Source of the DNA: Oecophyllibacter saccharovorans
GTDB lineage: Bacteria > Pseudomonadota > Alphaproteobacteria > Acetobacterales > Acetobacteraceae
DNA: 64,000 bases
Assembly: GCF_006542375.1 (NCBI RefSeq)
Contig: NZ_CP038143.1
Span: 1,612,001-1,676,000 of the forward strand
Direction: 5' to 3'
The stretch's first letter is position 1. Every line of letters begins with the position of its first letter. The translations under genes were made by a program, and so were the position numbers. The notes under the pieces are model-generated. The model searched no databases and was not told where the DNA came from. It saw only the letters and a list, made by a program, of their open reading frames with translations. Below, one piece after another: positions 8,111 through 17,555 of the stretch.

Positions 8111-9718
8111 ATGTCCGCATTCCCGCCCGTCCCGTCGCCTGTCTTCTCCGCCGCCGCTGCCAGCGCCGGAGAGGTGAAAACCGCGCCCAACCCGCTCACC
8201 GGCGAGATCGCGCGGCGGCGGACCTTTGCCATCATCTCCCATCCGGACGCGGGCAAGACCACCCTGACCGAACGGATCCTGCGCGCAGGCGGCGCCATCC
8301 AGATGGCGGGCAATGTGCGCGCCAAGGGCGAGCGGCGGCGGACGCGTTCGGACTGGATGAGCATCGAGCGCGACCGCGGCATTTCGGTCGTCACCTCGGT
8401 CATGACCTTCAATTACGGTGGCTGTGTCTTCAACCTGCTCGACACGCCGGGCCATGAGGACTTCTCCGAGGACACCTACCGCACCCTCACTGCCGTGGAC
8501 TGCGCGGTGATGGTGATTGACGCCGCCAAGGGCATCGAGGCGCGTACGCGCAAGCTGTTCGAGATCTGCCGCCTGCGCGACATCCCGATCCTGACCTTCA
8601 TCAACAAGATGGACCGCGAAGCCCAGGACTGCTTCGCCCTGCTCGACGAGATCGCTGAAGGCCTGGCGCTCGATGTCTCGCCTGCAACCTGGCCTGTGGG
8701 GCGGGCGGCCAAGTTCGTCGGTACCTATGACCTGCGCACCAAAACGCTCCACACCACCGAAGAGCTGCCGCCTGACGACCCGCGCCTGACCGAGATGGAG
8801 GAGGAATGCCAGCTGGCAAGCGCCGCCCTGCCGGAGTTCGACCAGGAATCCTTTGATGCCGGCCACCTGACGCCGGTCTTCTTCGGCTCGGCGATGAAGG
8901 AGATCGGCGTGACCGATCTGCTGGACGCCCTGGTGGCCTTCGGTCCGCCGCCCCGCGCCCAGAAGACCGAAACGCGCGAGGTCCGCGCCGATGAGGAGCC
9001 CGTTACGGCCCTGGTGTTCAAGATCCAGGCCAACATGGACCCCAACCACCGCGACCGCATGGCGTTCGCGCGCGTGTGCTCGGGCCGGCTGACGCGCGGC
9101 ATGCGGCTCAAGCATGTGCGCATCGGCAAGCAGTTCGCTCTGCACACGCCGCAGTTCTTCTTCGCCCAGGACCGCCAGCTGGTCGAGGAGGCCTTCGGCG
9201 GCGACGTGGTCGGCATTCCCAATCACGGCACGCTGAGGATCGGCGACACGCTGACCGAAGGCGAGGAGCTGCGCTTTACCGGCGTGCCGCATTTCGCGCC
9301 CGAGATCCTGCGGCGCGTGCGGCTTGATGATGCGATGAAGGCCAAGAAATTGCGCCAGGCCCTGGTGGAGCTGGCCGAGGAAGGCGTGGTTCAGCTCTTC
9401 CGCCCCCAGGACGGCGCGCCCCCCATCGTGGGCGTGGTGGGCACCCTGCAGCTGGACGTGCTCCAGTCGCGGCTGAAGGCGGAATACAACGTGCCGGTCG
9501 GCTTCGACAGCACGCCCTACACCCTGGCGCGCTGGGTGACAGGCGACCCCGCAGCGCTGGAGAAATTCACTGCTCTCAATCGCACCGCCATGGCCGACGA
9601 CCTGGACGGCGACCCGGTCTTTCTCGCCAGCTCCGGCTTCATGATGACCCGCGCTGCCGAAACCAATCCCGACCTCGCTTTCCACGACATCAAGCAGATC
9701 GGCATGCAGGCCGGTTGA
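8111..9718 (+). CDS. prfC: Peptide chain release factor 3
   Basis: 535-residue translational GTPase RF3, which removes RF1/RF2 from the ribosome after termination. G1 is AIISHPDAGKTTLTE; switch I lies around RGISVVTSVM; G3 is LLDTPGHEDFSEDTY; G4 is TFINKMDRE. Domains II and III follow, with the RF3-type MGSAMKEIG-like block (FFGSAMKEIGVTDLL) and a C-terminus of normal length. RF3 rather than EF-G or a tetracycline-protection protein is indicated by the overall order and length. The ATG at 8111 follows the rpsD terminator, so the gene needs its own promoter in the roughly 50 bases between, or readthrough. Confidence 0.96.
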   Translation: MSAFPPVPSPVFSAAAASAGEVKTAPNPLTGEIARRRTFAIISHPDAGKTTLTERILRAGGAIQMAGNVRAKGERRRTRSDWMSIERDRGISVVTSVMTFNYGGCVFNLLDTPGHEDFSEDTYRTLTAVDCAVMVIDAAKGIEARTRKLFEICRLRDIPILTFINKMDREAQDCFALLDEIAEGLALDVSPATWPVGRAAKFVGTYDLRTKTLHTTEELPPDDPRLTEMEEECQLASAALPEFDQESFDAGHLTPVFFGSAMKEIGVTDLLDALVAFGPPPRAQKTETREVRADEEPVTALVFKIQANMDPNHRDRMAFARVCSGRLTRGMRLKHVRIGKQFALHTPQFFFAQDRQLVEEAFGGDVVGIPNHGTLRIGDTLTEGEELRFTGVPHFAPEILRRVRLDDAMKAKKLRQALVELAEEGVVQLFRPQDGAPPIVGVVGTLQLDVLQSRLKAEYNVPVGFDSTPYTLARWVTGDPAALEKFTALNRTAMADDLDGDPVFLASSGFMMTRAAETNPDLAFHDIKQIGMQAG

Positions 9719-9734
9719 AGCGCGTTCAGGGAGG

Positions 9735-10637
9735 CTATGGGGCCGACAAAGGCCAGTTGAGCCGCACGGAAACCGGGCAATGGTCTGACAGGGTTTCGGT
9801 TTCCTCCTGCCCCGGGGACCCGGTTTCCGGCGCAGGGGGCAGTACCATGACCTGCAGGCTGCCGGGCACCAGCCAGTTTCGGGCTTCACCGCCCAGCAGG
9901 AGATGATCAATGAAGCGGCGGCCGCCCTGGCAGGGACTGGCCACGCCGCTGGTGGTCAGGGTCAGCGGCGCATCGGCAAGCAGCCGGGCCATCAACGGGT
10001 CGCGGGCCGTCAGCTGCCGGTTGAAATCGCCTAAAATGACAAAGGCTTCCCCGCTATCTGCGCGGTCGAGGATCCACTCTTCCAGCGCCTGGAACTGGCG
10101 GTAGAGGATGGGGCAGGCATGGCCGGTCTCTGCCAGCGGGCGGGCCCAGCAGCCGGATTTGAGATGCACGTCGAGCAGGCGCAGGCTGTGGCCCCGCGCG
10201 TCAGCCAGGGTGACATCCAGCCCGCTGCGCAGGGGATGGTGCGCGCCTGGGCGCGCAAGGGCCAGCGTGCTGAGATCGGGGTGGCGCGTGACGGTCAGTC
10301 CGGCCTGCCGCCGCACCAGCAGGCCTACCCGCTGGGCAACCGGGTCATTGGCCAGAAAAAGCCGGTAATCATCCCGGCTGAACACGTTCCAGACCGCCTG
10401 CTCATCGGCCACTTCCTCCACCACGATCACGTCTCCCTGCAGGCGGCGCGCATAATGGCGCAGGGCCTGAAAGGCGCGGGCTGAGCGCCTGGGGATGTCG
10501 GGCGGCAGGTCAGGGCTGCCCGGGTGGAGGGTCAGCCAGTCCATGTTCCAGGTGACCACTTTCAGCCCGGCAGGTTGGCGGGGCTCGGCCTGAACCGGTG
10601 CCGCCAGAACCCCTCCCAGCGCCAGAATCAGACACAA
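9735..10637 (-). CDS. Secreted endonuclease/exonuclease/phosphatase-family protein
   Basis: About 300 residues of the metal-dependent phosphoesterase fold shared by DNase I, exonuclease III and sphingomyelinases. Visible blocks: VVTWNMDWL near the N-terminus (active-site Asn), VIVVEEVADEQAVW, LDVHLKSGCW, FVILGDFNRQL (catalytic Asp/Asn) and SDHCPVSVRL (catalytic His). The N-terminus is hydrophobic with an APVQA cleavage site, so export is likely. The exact start is unclear. TTG at 10637 gives a signal peptide lacking its basic end, and the frame stays open upstream through RRIG, so a non-ATG start a few codons further out is likely. It sits 37 bases after the carbonic anhydrase gene, probably one transcript. 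Substrate unknown. Confidence 0.85.
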   Translation of the reverse strand: MCLILALGGVLAAPVQAEPRQPAGLKVVTWNMDWLTLHPGSPDLPPDIPRRSARAFQALRHYARRLQGDVIVVEEVADEQAVWNVFSRDDYRLFLANDPVAQRVGLLVRRQAGLTVTRHPDLSTLALARPGAHHPLRSGLDVTLADARGHSLRLLDVHLKSGCWARPLAETGHACPILYRQFQALEEWILDRADSGEAFVILGDFNRQLTARDPLMARLLADAPLTLTTSGVASPCQGGRRFIDHLLLGGEARNWLVPGSLQVMVLPPAPETGSPGQEETETLSDHCPVSVRLNWPLSAP

Positions 10638-10674
10638 GCCTATGCGCCGGGGCAGAGTATATCGGCGCGGACGC

Positions 10675-11379
10675 TTAGCTGCCCGATGCGGGGGTATCGC
10701 CCTGGGCTTTCTTCTGGTCCTTGAGATAGGCGATGGCTTCCTCCACCGTGTAGGAGCGGGGGGAATGCTCGTCGAGAACCTTCACCACGCCGTTCTTGAT
10801 GTCGTAATACCAGCCTTCGATCTCGAGCTCCTGGCGCGCCAGCGCGCGGGCCACGACCGGGTGGGTGCGCAGATGGGCAAGCTGCAGGCGCACATTGGCT
10901 TCAGCCAGGGATTTGATCTCCTCAGGCCCTGCATCCTCGGCCTTGAGGTCCGGCAGGCTGGCAAGGGCGGCTTCCGCATTGCACAGCCAGCGGCGCACGG
11001 TGGGCATGGCATCGAGCTTGGGGGAGTTGAGCTCCAGCAGCGCGTTCATCGCCCCGCAGTTGGAGTGGCCACAGATAATGATGTTTTTGACCTTCAACGC
11101 GCCCACGGCATATTCGATCGCCGAAGTGACGCTGCCGACCATGTTGCCATAGGCAGGCACGATATTGCCGACATTGCGGATCAGGAAAAGCTCCCCGGGT
11201 TCCGTCTGGGTGAGCATGCCGGGGCTGATCCGGCTGTCGGCGCAGGTGATGAAAAGGGTCGGGGGCTGCTGGGTATAGGCCAGGCTTTTGAAGAGCTTTT
11301 CATTTTCGGGATAGACGTCGGTCTCGAATTCACGGACGCCGCCCAGCAGTTCAAGAAGCGTGTTGTGTTGAAAGCCCAT
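10675..11379 (-). CDS. Beta-class carbonic anhydrase
   Basis: 234-residue zinc enzyme interconverting CO2 and bicarbonate. Zinc ligands and the catalytic dyad are visible in ITCADSRISP (Cys and Asp-Arg) and CGHSNCGAMNALL (His and Cys). The length is normal for the plant-type beta class. The ATG at 11379 is chosen over an upstream in-frame ATG because AGAGGGA sits about ten bases before it and the conserved MGFQ start follows. About 250 bases of AT-richer DNA upstream separate it from the alaS terminator and probably hold its promoter. Likely role is supplying bicarbonate for carboxylases such as acetyl-CoA carboxylase; that link is inference. Confidence 0.95.
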   Translation of the reverse strand: MGFQHNTLLELLGGVREFETDVYPENEKLFKSLAYTQQPPTLFITCADSRISPGMLTQTEPGELFLIRNVGNIVPAYGNMVGSVTSAIEYAVGALKVKNIIICGHSNCGAMNALLELNSPKLDAMPTVRRWLCNAEAALASLPDLKAEDAGPEEIKSLAEANVRLQLAHLRTHPVVARALARQELEIEGWYYDIKNGVVKVLDEHSPRSYTVEEAIAYLKDQKKAQGDTPASGS

Positions 11380-11566
11380 GAGACAGGATTCCCTCTGGTT
11401 GAAAGCGCGGCTGAACCCCCGCAACAGCCTGGGGTCTTTCCCCGCCGCTCTGACGTAGCTTTATGGAGAGCGGCAGGGCGAGGCAAGGGGCTTGAAGGAC
11501 TTTTGCGGTCTATTTTGAAATATTTTTTAAAGTCCGGCTGTCCCGGCCTGCGCCCAAAACCAGGTC

Positions 11567-11604
11567 AAAAAAAGAGCCTTTCCCCGGGGCGCAGGGAAAG
11601 GCTC
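11567..11604 (-). terminator. Rho-independent terminator of alaS
   Basis: GAGCCTTTCCC (11574-11584) and GGGAAAGGCTC (11594-11604) form a perfect 11-pair stem around a nine-base loop. On the minus strand the stem is followed by seven T residues. It lies 31 bases past the alaS stop and separates alaS from carbonic anhydrase. Confidence 0.9.
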
Positions 11605-11634
11605 GGCAGAACGGGGCCTGCAAAGATAAAAGCT

Positions 11635-14298
11635 TCAGAGCTGGGCCAGCTTGTCGCGCAGCATGGCGAAGACCTCGTCAGAAGCAGGCTTGCTGCCCCC
11701 GGCCTGGGCCATGGTCGGCCGGCCCCCGCCACCCTTGCCGCCCATCAGCGTGGCGGCCTCGCGTACTAACGGCACGGCGTCAACTCGTTCGGCCAGGGCT
11801 GGGCTGACGGCGATGACGATGCTAGCACGTCCGTTGGCACCAGAAATGACAGCCACTACGCCTTTATTAAGTTCAAGCATCTTTTCAGCTAGACCACGTA
11901 AATCACGCGGACTGAGAGGCCCTAAAGAAGTCGCCGTCAAGGGAATATCATTAATCTGATCAATTAGGGTTTTCTTATCATTCAGCGCTACCTTCTGCTG
12001 CAGTGAGGAGAGTTGCGCGTTGAGGCTCTTGCGTTCGTCAAGCAGCTTCTCCAGTCGCTCCGGCACCTCAGCAGGAGTGACCTTGAGGAGGGCCGCAGCC
12101 TTTTTCAGCACTTCCTCAGTTGCACGGATGCTGTCCTCAGCCGCCTGACCGCACACGGCCTCGATCCGGCGCACGCCTGAGGCGATGCCGCTTTCCGAAA
12201 GAATCCTGAACGCGCCGATCTCGCCCAGCCGGTCCACATGCGTGCCGCCGCAGAGCTCGATGGAATAGGCCTGGCGCGCCTGGTTCTCGCCGTTATCACC
12301 GTTGCCGTTGGCGCCGGCCTCGCCCATGGACACCACACGCACCTCATCGCCGTATTTCTCACCGAACAGCGCCATGGCGCCTTCAGCGATGGCCTGCTCC
12401 TGGGTCATCAGGCGCGTCTCCACCTTGCCGTTCTCACGGATGCGGGCATTCACCTCAGCCTCGATGGCCTGGAGCTCCTCGGGCGTCAGCGGGCGGGGCT
12501 GGCTGATGTCAAAGCGCAAGCGGTCAGGCGTGTTGAGGCTGCCTTTCTGGGTCACATGCGCGCCGATCTGGCGGCGCAGGGCCTCATGCAGCAGATGGGT
12601 GGCGGAGTGATGGCCGCGGACGCGGGCACGGCGCTGGTGGTCGATCTCCGCGCGCACCGTCATGCCGGGCTTGAGCGTGCCTTCCGTGACGCGCCCGTGA
12701 TGGACGATCAGGTCACCGGCCTGTTTCTGCGTGTCGATGATCTCCACCTTCAGCCCGGGGGCGGTCAGCTGGCCGCGGTCGCCGATCTGCCCGCCGCTCT
12801 CGCCGTAAAAGGGCGTCTGGTTGAGCACGATGGTCACTTCAGAGCCGGCCGGGGCTTCCGCCAGCTCGTCTGAACCGCGGAAGATGGCCTGGACCTCGGC
12901 TTCCGTCTCCTCGCTGACATAACCGACGAACTCGGTCGCGCCGTGGCGGTCGCGGGCGTCGAACCAGTGGGTCTCCACAGCCGTGTCGCCCGATCCGCTC
13001 CAGGCGGCGCGCGCGCGCTGGCGCTGCTCAGCCATGGCGGCTTCAAAGCCCGGAACGTCCACCTCGTGGCCGCGCTCGCGCAGCACGTCCTGCGTCAGGT
13101 CGAGCGGGAAGCCGAACGTGTCGTAAAGCTTGAAGGCAACCGGGCCGGGCAGGGCTGCGCCACTGGCCAGGCGCTCCATCTCCTCGTCCAGAAGCGCCAT
13201 GCCGCGGCTGAGCAGGGCTGCAAAACGTTCCTCCTCACCGCGCATGGTTTCGGCAATGAGCGCCTGGTGGCGGGCAAGCTCGGGATAGGCTGTGCCCATC
13301 TGCTCGATCAGGGCGGGCAGCAGCTTGTAGAAGACGGGCTGGCGCGCGCCCATCATGTGCAGGTGGCGCATGGCGCGGCGCATGATGCGGCGCAGCACGT
13401 AGCCGCGTCCCTCACGCGAGGGCAGCACGCCGTCCGCGATCAGGAAGGCGGTGGAGCGCAGGTGATCGGCCACCACGCGGTGGCTGGTCTTGAAAGGCCC
13501 GTCCGCCGGCCGGCCGAGCAGGCTGGCAGAGGCCTCGATCAGGGCGCGCAGGGTGTCGGTGTCGTAATTGTCGCGCTTGCCCTGCATGACGGCGGCAAAG
13601 CGCTCCAGCCCCATGCCCGTGTCGATGGAGGGGCGGGGCAATGCCTGGCGGTTGCCGCCGCCTTCCTCGAGGAACTGCATGAAAACGAGGTTCCAGATCT
13701 CGACGAACCGGTCTCCGTCCTCATCAGGGCTGCCGGGCGGGCCGCCTGCGACCTCGGGGCCGTGGTCATAGAAGATCTCGGAGCAGGGGCCGCAGGGGCC
13801 GGTATCGCCCATGCGCCAGAAATTGTCAGCTGTCGGAATGCGGATGATCCGGTCATCGGAAAGACCTGCGATCTTGCGCCACAGGGCGGCGGCTTCCTCA
13901 TCTTCCGAATAGACGGTGACGAGCAGTTTTTCCTGCGGCAGGGCGAAGTTTTTGGTCAGCAGCTTCCAGGCGAACTCGATGGCTTCAGGCTTGAAGTAGT
14001 CGCCGAAGCTGAAATTGCCCATCATTTCAAAGAAGGTATGGTGGCGCGCGGTATAGCCGACATTGTCGAGGTCGTTATGCTTGCCGCCCGCCCGCACCAC
14101 TTTCTGCGCTGTGGTGGCGCGCTGGTAGGGGCGCACTTCCTGGCCGGTGAAGATATTCTTGAACGGCACCATGCCCGCATTGGTGAAAAGCAGGGTGGGG
14201 TCGTTCTGGGGAACCAGGGATGCCGAGGGCAACACCTGATGGCCGTGAGAGGCGAAATAATCGAGGAATGCCGAACGGATGTCGTTTGTGCTGGTCAT
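11635..14298 (-). CDS. alaS: Alanine--tRNA ligase
   Basis: 887-residue class II synthetase. The catalytic domain starts [20 protein letters not shown], with motif 2 at [19 protein letters not shown] and motif 3 at [14 protein letters not shown]. The editing domain shows the zinc site [12 protein letters not shown] and the distal [13 protein letters not shown]. The C-terminal oligomerisation/DHHA1 domain ends with [15 protein letters not shown]. Length is typical. The ATG at 14298 begins [11 protein letters not shown]. Residues about 766-826 (11821-12000) are coded by DNA that is only about 46 percent GC, unlike the rest of the gene, though the protein stays normal there. A strong terminator follows. 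Confidence 0.98.
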   Translation of the reverse strand: MTSTNDIRSAFLDYFASHGHQVLPSASLVPQNDPTLLFTNAGMVPFKNIFTGQEVRPYQRATTAQKVVRAGGKHNDLDNVGYTARHHTFFEMMGNFSFGDYFKPEAIEFAWKLLTKNFALPQEKLLVTVYSEDEEAAALWRKIAGLSDDRIIRIPTADNFWRMGDTGPCGPCSEIFYDHGPEVAGGPPGSPDEDGDRFVEIWNLVFMQFLEEGGGNRQALPRPSIDTGMGLERFAAVMQGKRDNYDTDTLRALIEASASLLGRPADGPFKTSHRVVADHLRSTAFLIADGVLPSREGRGYVLRRIMRRAMRHLHMMGARQPVFYKLLPALIEQMGTAYPELARHQALIAETMRGEEERFAALLSRGMALLDEEMERLASGAALPGPVAFKLYDTFGFPLDLTQDVLRERGHEVDVPGFEAAMAEQRQRARAAWSGSGDTAVETHWFDARDRHGATEFVGYVSEETEAEVQAIFRGSDELAEAPAGSEVTIVLNQTPFYGESGGQIGDRGQLTAPGLKVEIIDTQKQAGDLIVHHGRVTEGTLKPGMTVRAEIDHQRRARVRGHHSATHLLHEALRRQIGAHVTQKGSLNTPDRLRFDISQPRPLTPEELQAIEAEVNARIRENGKVETRLMTQEQAIAEGAMALFGEKYGDEVRVVSMGEAGANGNGDNGENQARQAYSIELCGGTHVDRLGEIGAFRILSESGIASGVRRIEAVCGQAAEDSIRATEEVLKKAAALLKVTPAEVPERLEKLLDERKSLNAQLSSLQQKVALNDKKTLIDQINDIPLTATSLGPLSPRDLRGLAEKMLELNKGVVAVISGANGRASIVIAVSPALAERVDAVPLVREAATLMGGKGGGGRPTMAQAGGSKPASDEVFAMLRDKLAQL

Positions 14299-14426
14299 GG
14301 GCCTGTGCGTCTGGTTCCAGTCAGGGGCAAAATTTCCTCTTTTCTACCGCATTGTTCGCCAGGTTGAAATGACAGATCTGGCGTAGCGGGAATGGCGCTG
14401 GTGGTAGGTGGGGGGCCACACGCAAG

Positions 14427-14456
14427 AAGGGGGAGAGGCGTGAGCCTCTCCCCCTT
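14427..14456 (-). terminator. Hairpin terminator of ompA-family copy A
   Basis: AAGGGGGAGAGGC (14427-14439), loop GTGA, and GCCTCTCCCCCTT (14444-14456) form a perfect 13-pair stem 27 bases past the stop. The T-tract is weak (TTCTTG), but the stem is very stable. Confidence 0.8.
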
Positions 14457-14482
14457 CATTGTTTCCGTTGCGGGAGTCAGCC

Positions 14483-15640
14483 TCAGCGGAGGATGATTTC
14501 GACGCGACGGTTCTGGGGCTCACGGGAGTTGGGGCCCGTGGCGACCAGCGGGTGGCTTTCGCCGTAGCCATGGATGTCGATGGCGGAGGCGGGGACGCCG
14601 TCACGGATCAGCTCAGCCTTGACGCTGTTGGCGCGACGCAGGGACAGACCCATGTTGTAGCGGGCACCAGCGGCGGCGGAACCGGCGTGGGAGGTGTCGG
14701 TGTAGCCGTTGACTTCGATGCGCGTGGTCTGCACGTGCGTGGAAGCCTGGGCGGCCTGGGCGACGATCTCACGTGCACGTGAGGTCAGGTTGTAGCGATC
14801 CCAGTCGAAGAACACCAGGTAGGTGCGGGCCGGGGTCGGCGCGGGCGGGATCGGGGCGACCACGACCGGGGGAGCCGGGGGAGCGGTGTCGAAAGCGTAG
14901 CGCAGGCCCAGCAGGAACTGGTGGGAGTAGCGCGAGCCGGTGTCGATACGCTGACCGGTGGAGGAGTGGTACTTGCCGATGTTCACGCCGGTATTGCTGC
15001 CCGTCTGGGCGATGAAGCGATACTGGGTGGTGACGGCCAGACCCGGGAAGCCCGTGTCCCAAGCGGCACCGACGATCGCCTGAGCGGCGAAGCCACCGTT
15101 GCCGATGGACTGGTTCATCACGCTGCCGACGTGGTTGGATTTGGTCCCGTGGATTTTGTAATCTTGATACAGGTAACCGGCACCGATACCGACGAACGGC
15201 GTGACGGGGGCGTTCATGCCGAACTGGGCGAGGTCGATGTCATACAGGACATTGACGAAACCGCCGTAGTTCTGGTTGGAGCCCGACAGACCGTGACGGC
15301 CCAGGCCGGAGTGACCGATACCGGCCTGCATGCGGCCAGCGCCCATACCCGTGCCACGGAAGGTGCCGTGGGAGTTGTAGGAGCGGCTGTAGGTGCCTTC
15401 CACTTCAAGGCGCAGACCGTTGCCGAAACCCCAACCAGCGGAGAGATAGCCGGTGTAGCCATCGCCGCTGTGCAGGGTGCCGTTGATGCCCTTGTTGGTG
15501 TGCTGGGTCATGCCCTGGGCCTGGGTGTAGTCGTAACCGCCGGCCATATCGATGTAGGGACCGGTGATCGTGGTCGCCATGGAGACGGACGGCAGAGCAG
15601 CCATCGAAGCCATGGACAGAAGAGCTGTGCGAAGACGCAT
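14483..15640 (-). CDS. OmpA-family outer-membrane protein, copy A
   Basis: 385-residue protein identical to the one at 16253-17410. A signal peptide (MRLRTALLSM... ending SVSMA) is followed by an eight-strand-type beta-barrel of about 240 residues rich in Gly, Tyr and Asn (GPYIDMAGGYDYTQAQGM). A Pro-rich hinge (VVVAPIPPAPTPAR) leads to the OmpA/MotB peptidoglycan-binding domain with VNGYTDTSHAG, NMGLSLRRANSVK and EPQNRRVEIILR. It probably links outer membrane and cell wall and may be a major surface protein. AAAGGACG lies about ten bases before the ATG. The upstream DNA has a plausible promoter at 15742-15770 and differs completely from that of copy B. Confidence 0.95.
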   Translation of the reverse strand: MRLRTALLSMASMAALPSVSMATTITGPYIDMAGGYDYTQAQGMTQHTNKGINGTLHSGDGYTGYLSAGWGFGNGLRLEVEGTYSRSYNSHGTFRGTGMGAGRMQAGIGHSGLGRHGLSGSNQNYGGFVNVLYDIDLAQFGMNAPVTPFVGIGAGYLYQDYKIHGTKSNHVGSVMNQSIGNGGFAAQAIVGAAWDTGFPGLAVTTQYRFIAQTGSNTGVNIGKYHSSTGQRIDTGSRYSHQFLLGLRYAFDTAPPAPPVVVAPIPPAPTPARTYLVFFDWDRYNLTSRAREIVAQAAQASTHVQTTRIEVNGYTDTSHAGSAAAGARYNMGLSLRRANSVKAELIRDGVPASAIDIHGYGESHPLVATGPNSREPQNRRVEIILR

Positions 15641-15661
15641 TGTGCAATCGTCCTTTAATCT

Positions 15662-16185
15662 AGTTCATAATCACTCAGTCGAGCCATCCGGTAGGACCCG
15701 GATAAACAACTCCAGGCGAGGCCGGTGCAGGCGACTGTCTGAAAATAGGAGATTCCGCTGCCGGTTTGAAGTAGGGAAATGCCCTCCCGCCAGTAATGAA
15801 TGTGAGATTGGCAAAAAAGCCACACATCCATTTTCCAGGCTTGGCCGACCCTTGGGAAGTCCCGCAAGGAACGCTGTTCCCGCAGGCCAGTCACGAGCCA
15901 GTCATTACCTGTCATGAAAGACGGGGGCCGGAAAGTCAACCAAGCCTGTTGACCACCGCTCTGGGGGAGACGACATGGAATCGATTCCGTCAGAACAGTA
16001 ACGAAAAATCAATAATTGGAGTCCGGACAGGAATTGACCGGGCGTTGACTGAACGATGGCTCAGTTATTTATGGCCCCGGGGTGCCGTCCAGCCCGCCCT
16101 CATGGCAGCCCTGCAGGAAGCCTGGGCACAGGAACTGGCTTTAAGAATTCAGAACCGCTGCATGACCACTGCACGCAAAAAGCCC
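15662..16185. other. AT-richer spacer between the two ompA copies
   Basis: About 520 bases with no convincing gene, clearly lower in GC than the surroundings (for example 15961-16020). It contains the copy A promoter candidate, a stem-loop ATCCGG/CCGGAT at 15686-15703 in the presumed mRNA leader, and a perfect palindrome GGAATCGATTCC at 15977-15988. An open frame crossing it (15796-16266) runs into the copy B terminator and ompA antisense and has no recognisable features. Confidence 0.65.
15742..15770 (-). promoter_or_regulatory. Candidate promoter of ompA-family copy A
   Basis: On the minus strand TTCAAA (15765-15770), 17-base spacer, TATTTT (15742-15747): four of six matches in each box with ideal spacing. 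It would give a leader of about 95 bases containing the stem-loop at 15686-15703. Confidence 0.4.
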
Positions 16186-16196
16186 CCACACGCAAG

Positions 16197-16226
16197 AAGG
16201 GGGAGAGGCGTGAGCCTCTCCCCCTT
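16197..16226 (-). terminator. Hairpin terminator of ompA-family copy B
   Basis: Same perfect 13-pair stem with GTGA loop as at 14427-14456, at the same distance from the stop codon. Confidence 0.8.
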
Positions 16227-16252
16227 CATTGTTTCCGTTGCGGGAGTCAGCC

Positions 16253-17410
16253 TCAGCGGAGGATGATTTCGACGCGACGGTTCTGGGGCTCACGGGAGTT
16301 GGGGCCCGTGGCGACCAGCGGGTGGCTTTCGCCGTAGCCATGGATGTCGATGGCGGAGGCGGGGACGCCGTCACGGATCAGCTCAGCCTTGACGCTGTTG
16401 GCGCGACGCAGGGACAGACCCATGTTGTAGCGGGCACCAGCGGCGGCGGAACCGGCGTGGGAGGTGTCGGTGTAGCCGTTGACTTCGATGCGCGTGGTCT
16501 GCACGTGCGTGGAAGCCTGGGCGGCCTGGGCAACGATCTCACGTGCACGTGAGGTCAGGTTGTAGCGATCCCAGTCGAAGAACACCAGGTAGGTGCGGGC
16601 CGGGGTCGGCGCGGGCGGGATCGGGGCGACCACGACCGGGGGAGCCGGGGGAGCGGTGTCGAAAGCGTAGCGCAGGCCCAGCAGGAACTGGTGGGAGTAG
16701 CGCGAGCCGGTGTCGATACGCTGACCGGTGGAGGAGTGGTACTTGCCGATGTTCACGCCGGTATTGCTGCCCGTCTGGGCGATGAAGCGATACTGGGTGG
16801 TGACGGCCAGACCCGGGAAGCCCGTGTCCCAAGCGGCACCGACGATCGCCTGAGCGGCGAAGCCACCGTTGCCGATGGACTGGTTCATCACGCTGCCGAC
16901 GTGGTTGGATTTGGTCCCGTGGATTTTGTAATCCTGATACAGGTAACCGGCACCGATACCGACGAACGGCGTGACGGGGGCGTTCATGCCGAACTGGGCG
17001 AGGTCGATGTCATACAGGACATTGACGAAACCGCCGTAGTTCTGGTTGGAGCCCGACAGACCGTGACGGCCCAGGCCGGAGTGACCGATACCGGCCTGCA
17101 TGCGGCCAGCGCCCATACCCGTGCCACGGAAGGTGCCGTGGGAGTTGTAGGAGCGGCTGTAGGTGCCTTCCACTTCAAGGCGCAGACCGTTGCCGAAACC
17201 CCAACCAGCGGAGAGATAGCCGGTGTAGCCATCGCCGCTGTGCAGGGTGCCGTTGATGCCCTTGTTGGTGTGCTGGGTCATGCCCTGGGCCTGGGTGTAG
17301 TCGTAACCGCCGGCCATATCGATGTAGGGACCGGTGATCGTGGTCGCCATGGAGACGGACGGCAGAGCAGCCATCGAAGCCATGGACAGAAGAGCTGTGC
17401 GAAGACGCAT
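16253..17410 (-). CDS. OmpA-family outer-membrane protein, copy B
   Basis: 385 residues, identical in protein sequence to copy A: signal peptide, Gly/Tyr-rich beta-barrel, Pro hinge and OmpA peptidoglycan-binding domain. An in-frame upstream extension of 46 codons exists, but the conserved ATG at 17410 with AAAGGACG ahead matches copy A and starts the signal peptide. Its upstream region is unrelated to copy A. It has a repeated GAATTCTGA (17462-17470 and 17472-17480) and five G(C/T)TTCC elements between 17506 and 17554. The two genes may therefore make one protein under different control. Confidence 0.95.
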   Translation of the reverse strand: MRLRTALLSMASMAALPSVSMATTITGPYIDMAGGYDYTQAQGMTQHTNKGINGTLHSGDGYTGYLSAGWGFGNGLRLEVEGTYSRSYNSHGTFRGTGMGAGRMQAGIGHSGLGRHGLSGSNQNYGGFVNVLYDIDLAQFGMNAPVTPFVGIGAGYLYQDYKIHGTKSNHVGSVMNQSIGNGGFAAQAIVGAAWDTGFPGLAVTTQYRFIAQTGSNTGVNIGKYHSSTGQRIDTGSRYSHQFLLGLRYAFDTAPPAPPVVVAPIPPAPTPARTYLVFFDWDRYNLTSRAREIVAQAAQASTHVQTTRIEVNGYTDTSHAGSAAAGARYNMGLSLRRANSVKAELIRDGVPASAIDIHGYGESHPLVATGPNSREPQNRRVEIILR

Positions 17411-17461
17411 TGTGCAATCGTCCTTTAATCTGAAACGGGCTGATGACCCGCCGTTGAGTTG

Positions 17462-17555
17462 GAATTCTGATGAATTCTGAATTTCTGGGACCCGCGCGTG
17501 CCTTAGCTTCCAAGTGCTTCCAGGTATCAGTTTCCAGGTTTCCCCCAAGTTTCCC
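17462..17555. repeat. Clustered short repeats upstream of ompA copy B
   Basis: GAATTCTGA occurs twice with a ten-base period (17462 and 17472). GCTTCCA starts at 17506 and 17516; GTTTCC(A/C) starts at 17530, 17538 and 17549. All lie within 150 bases of the ompA start, and no clear sigma-70 boxes were found. They may be binding sites or slippage products. Confidence 0.55.

Larger units (their letters stand above)
14416..15661. repeat. Long direct repeat, copy A (ompA-family gene with terminator)
   Basis: 1246 bases repeated at 16186-17431 with only two differences seen (14762 G versus A, and 15164 T versus C). Identity starts 67 bases past the ompA stop, just outside the terminator hairpin, and ends about 21 bases upstream of the ATG, just outside the ribosome site. 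The flanks are unrelated, so the duplicated unit carries gene, ribosome site and terminator but not the promoter. Confidence 0.97.
16186..17431. repeat. Long direct repeat, copy B (ompA-family gene with terminator)
   Basis: Second copy of the 1246-base unit at 14416-15661, same orientation, offset exactly 1770 bases. Both observed differences are silent in the ompA frame, since the two encoded proteins are identical. Confidence 0.97.

Noticed and set aside
15796-16266. 156-codon plus-strand frame between the ompA copies
   Set aside because: Runs into the copy B terminator and antisense of ompA, with low-complexity reading there and no ribosome site; taken as chance.
14416-17431. Insertion sequence or composite transposon made of the two long repeats
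   Set aside because: The repeats are ompA genes, with no terminal inverted repeats, no target-site duplication and no transposase in the 524-base spacer.
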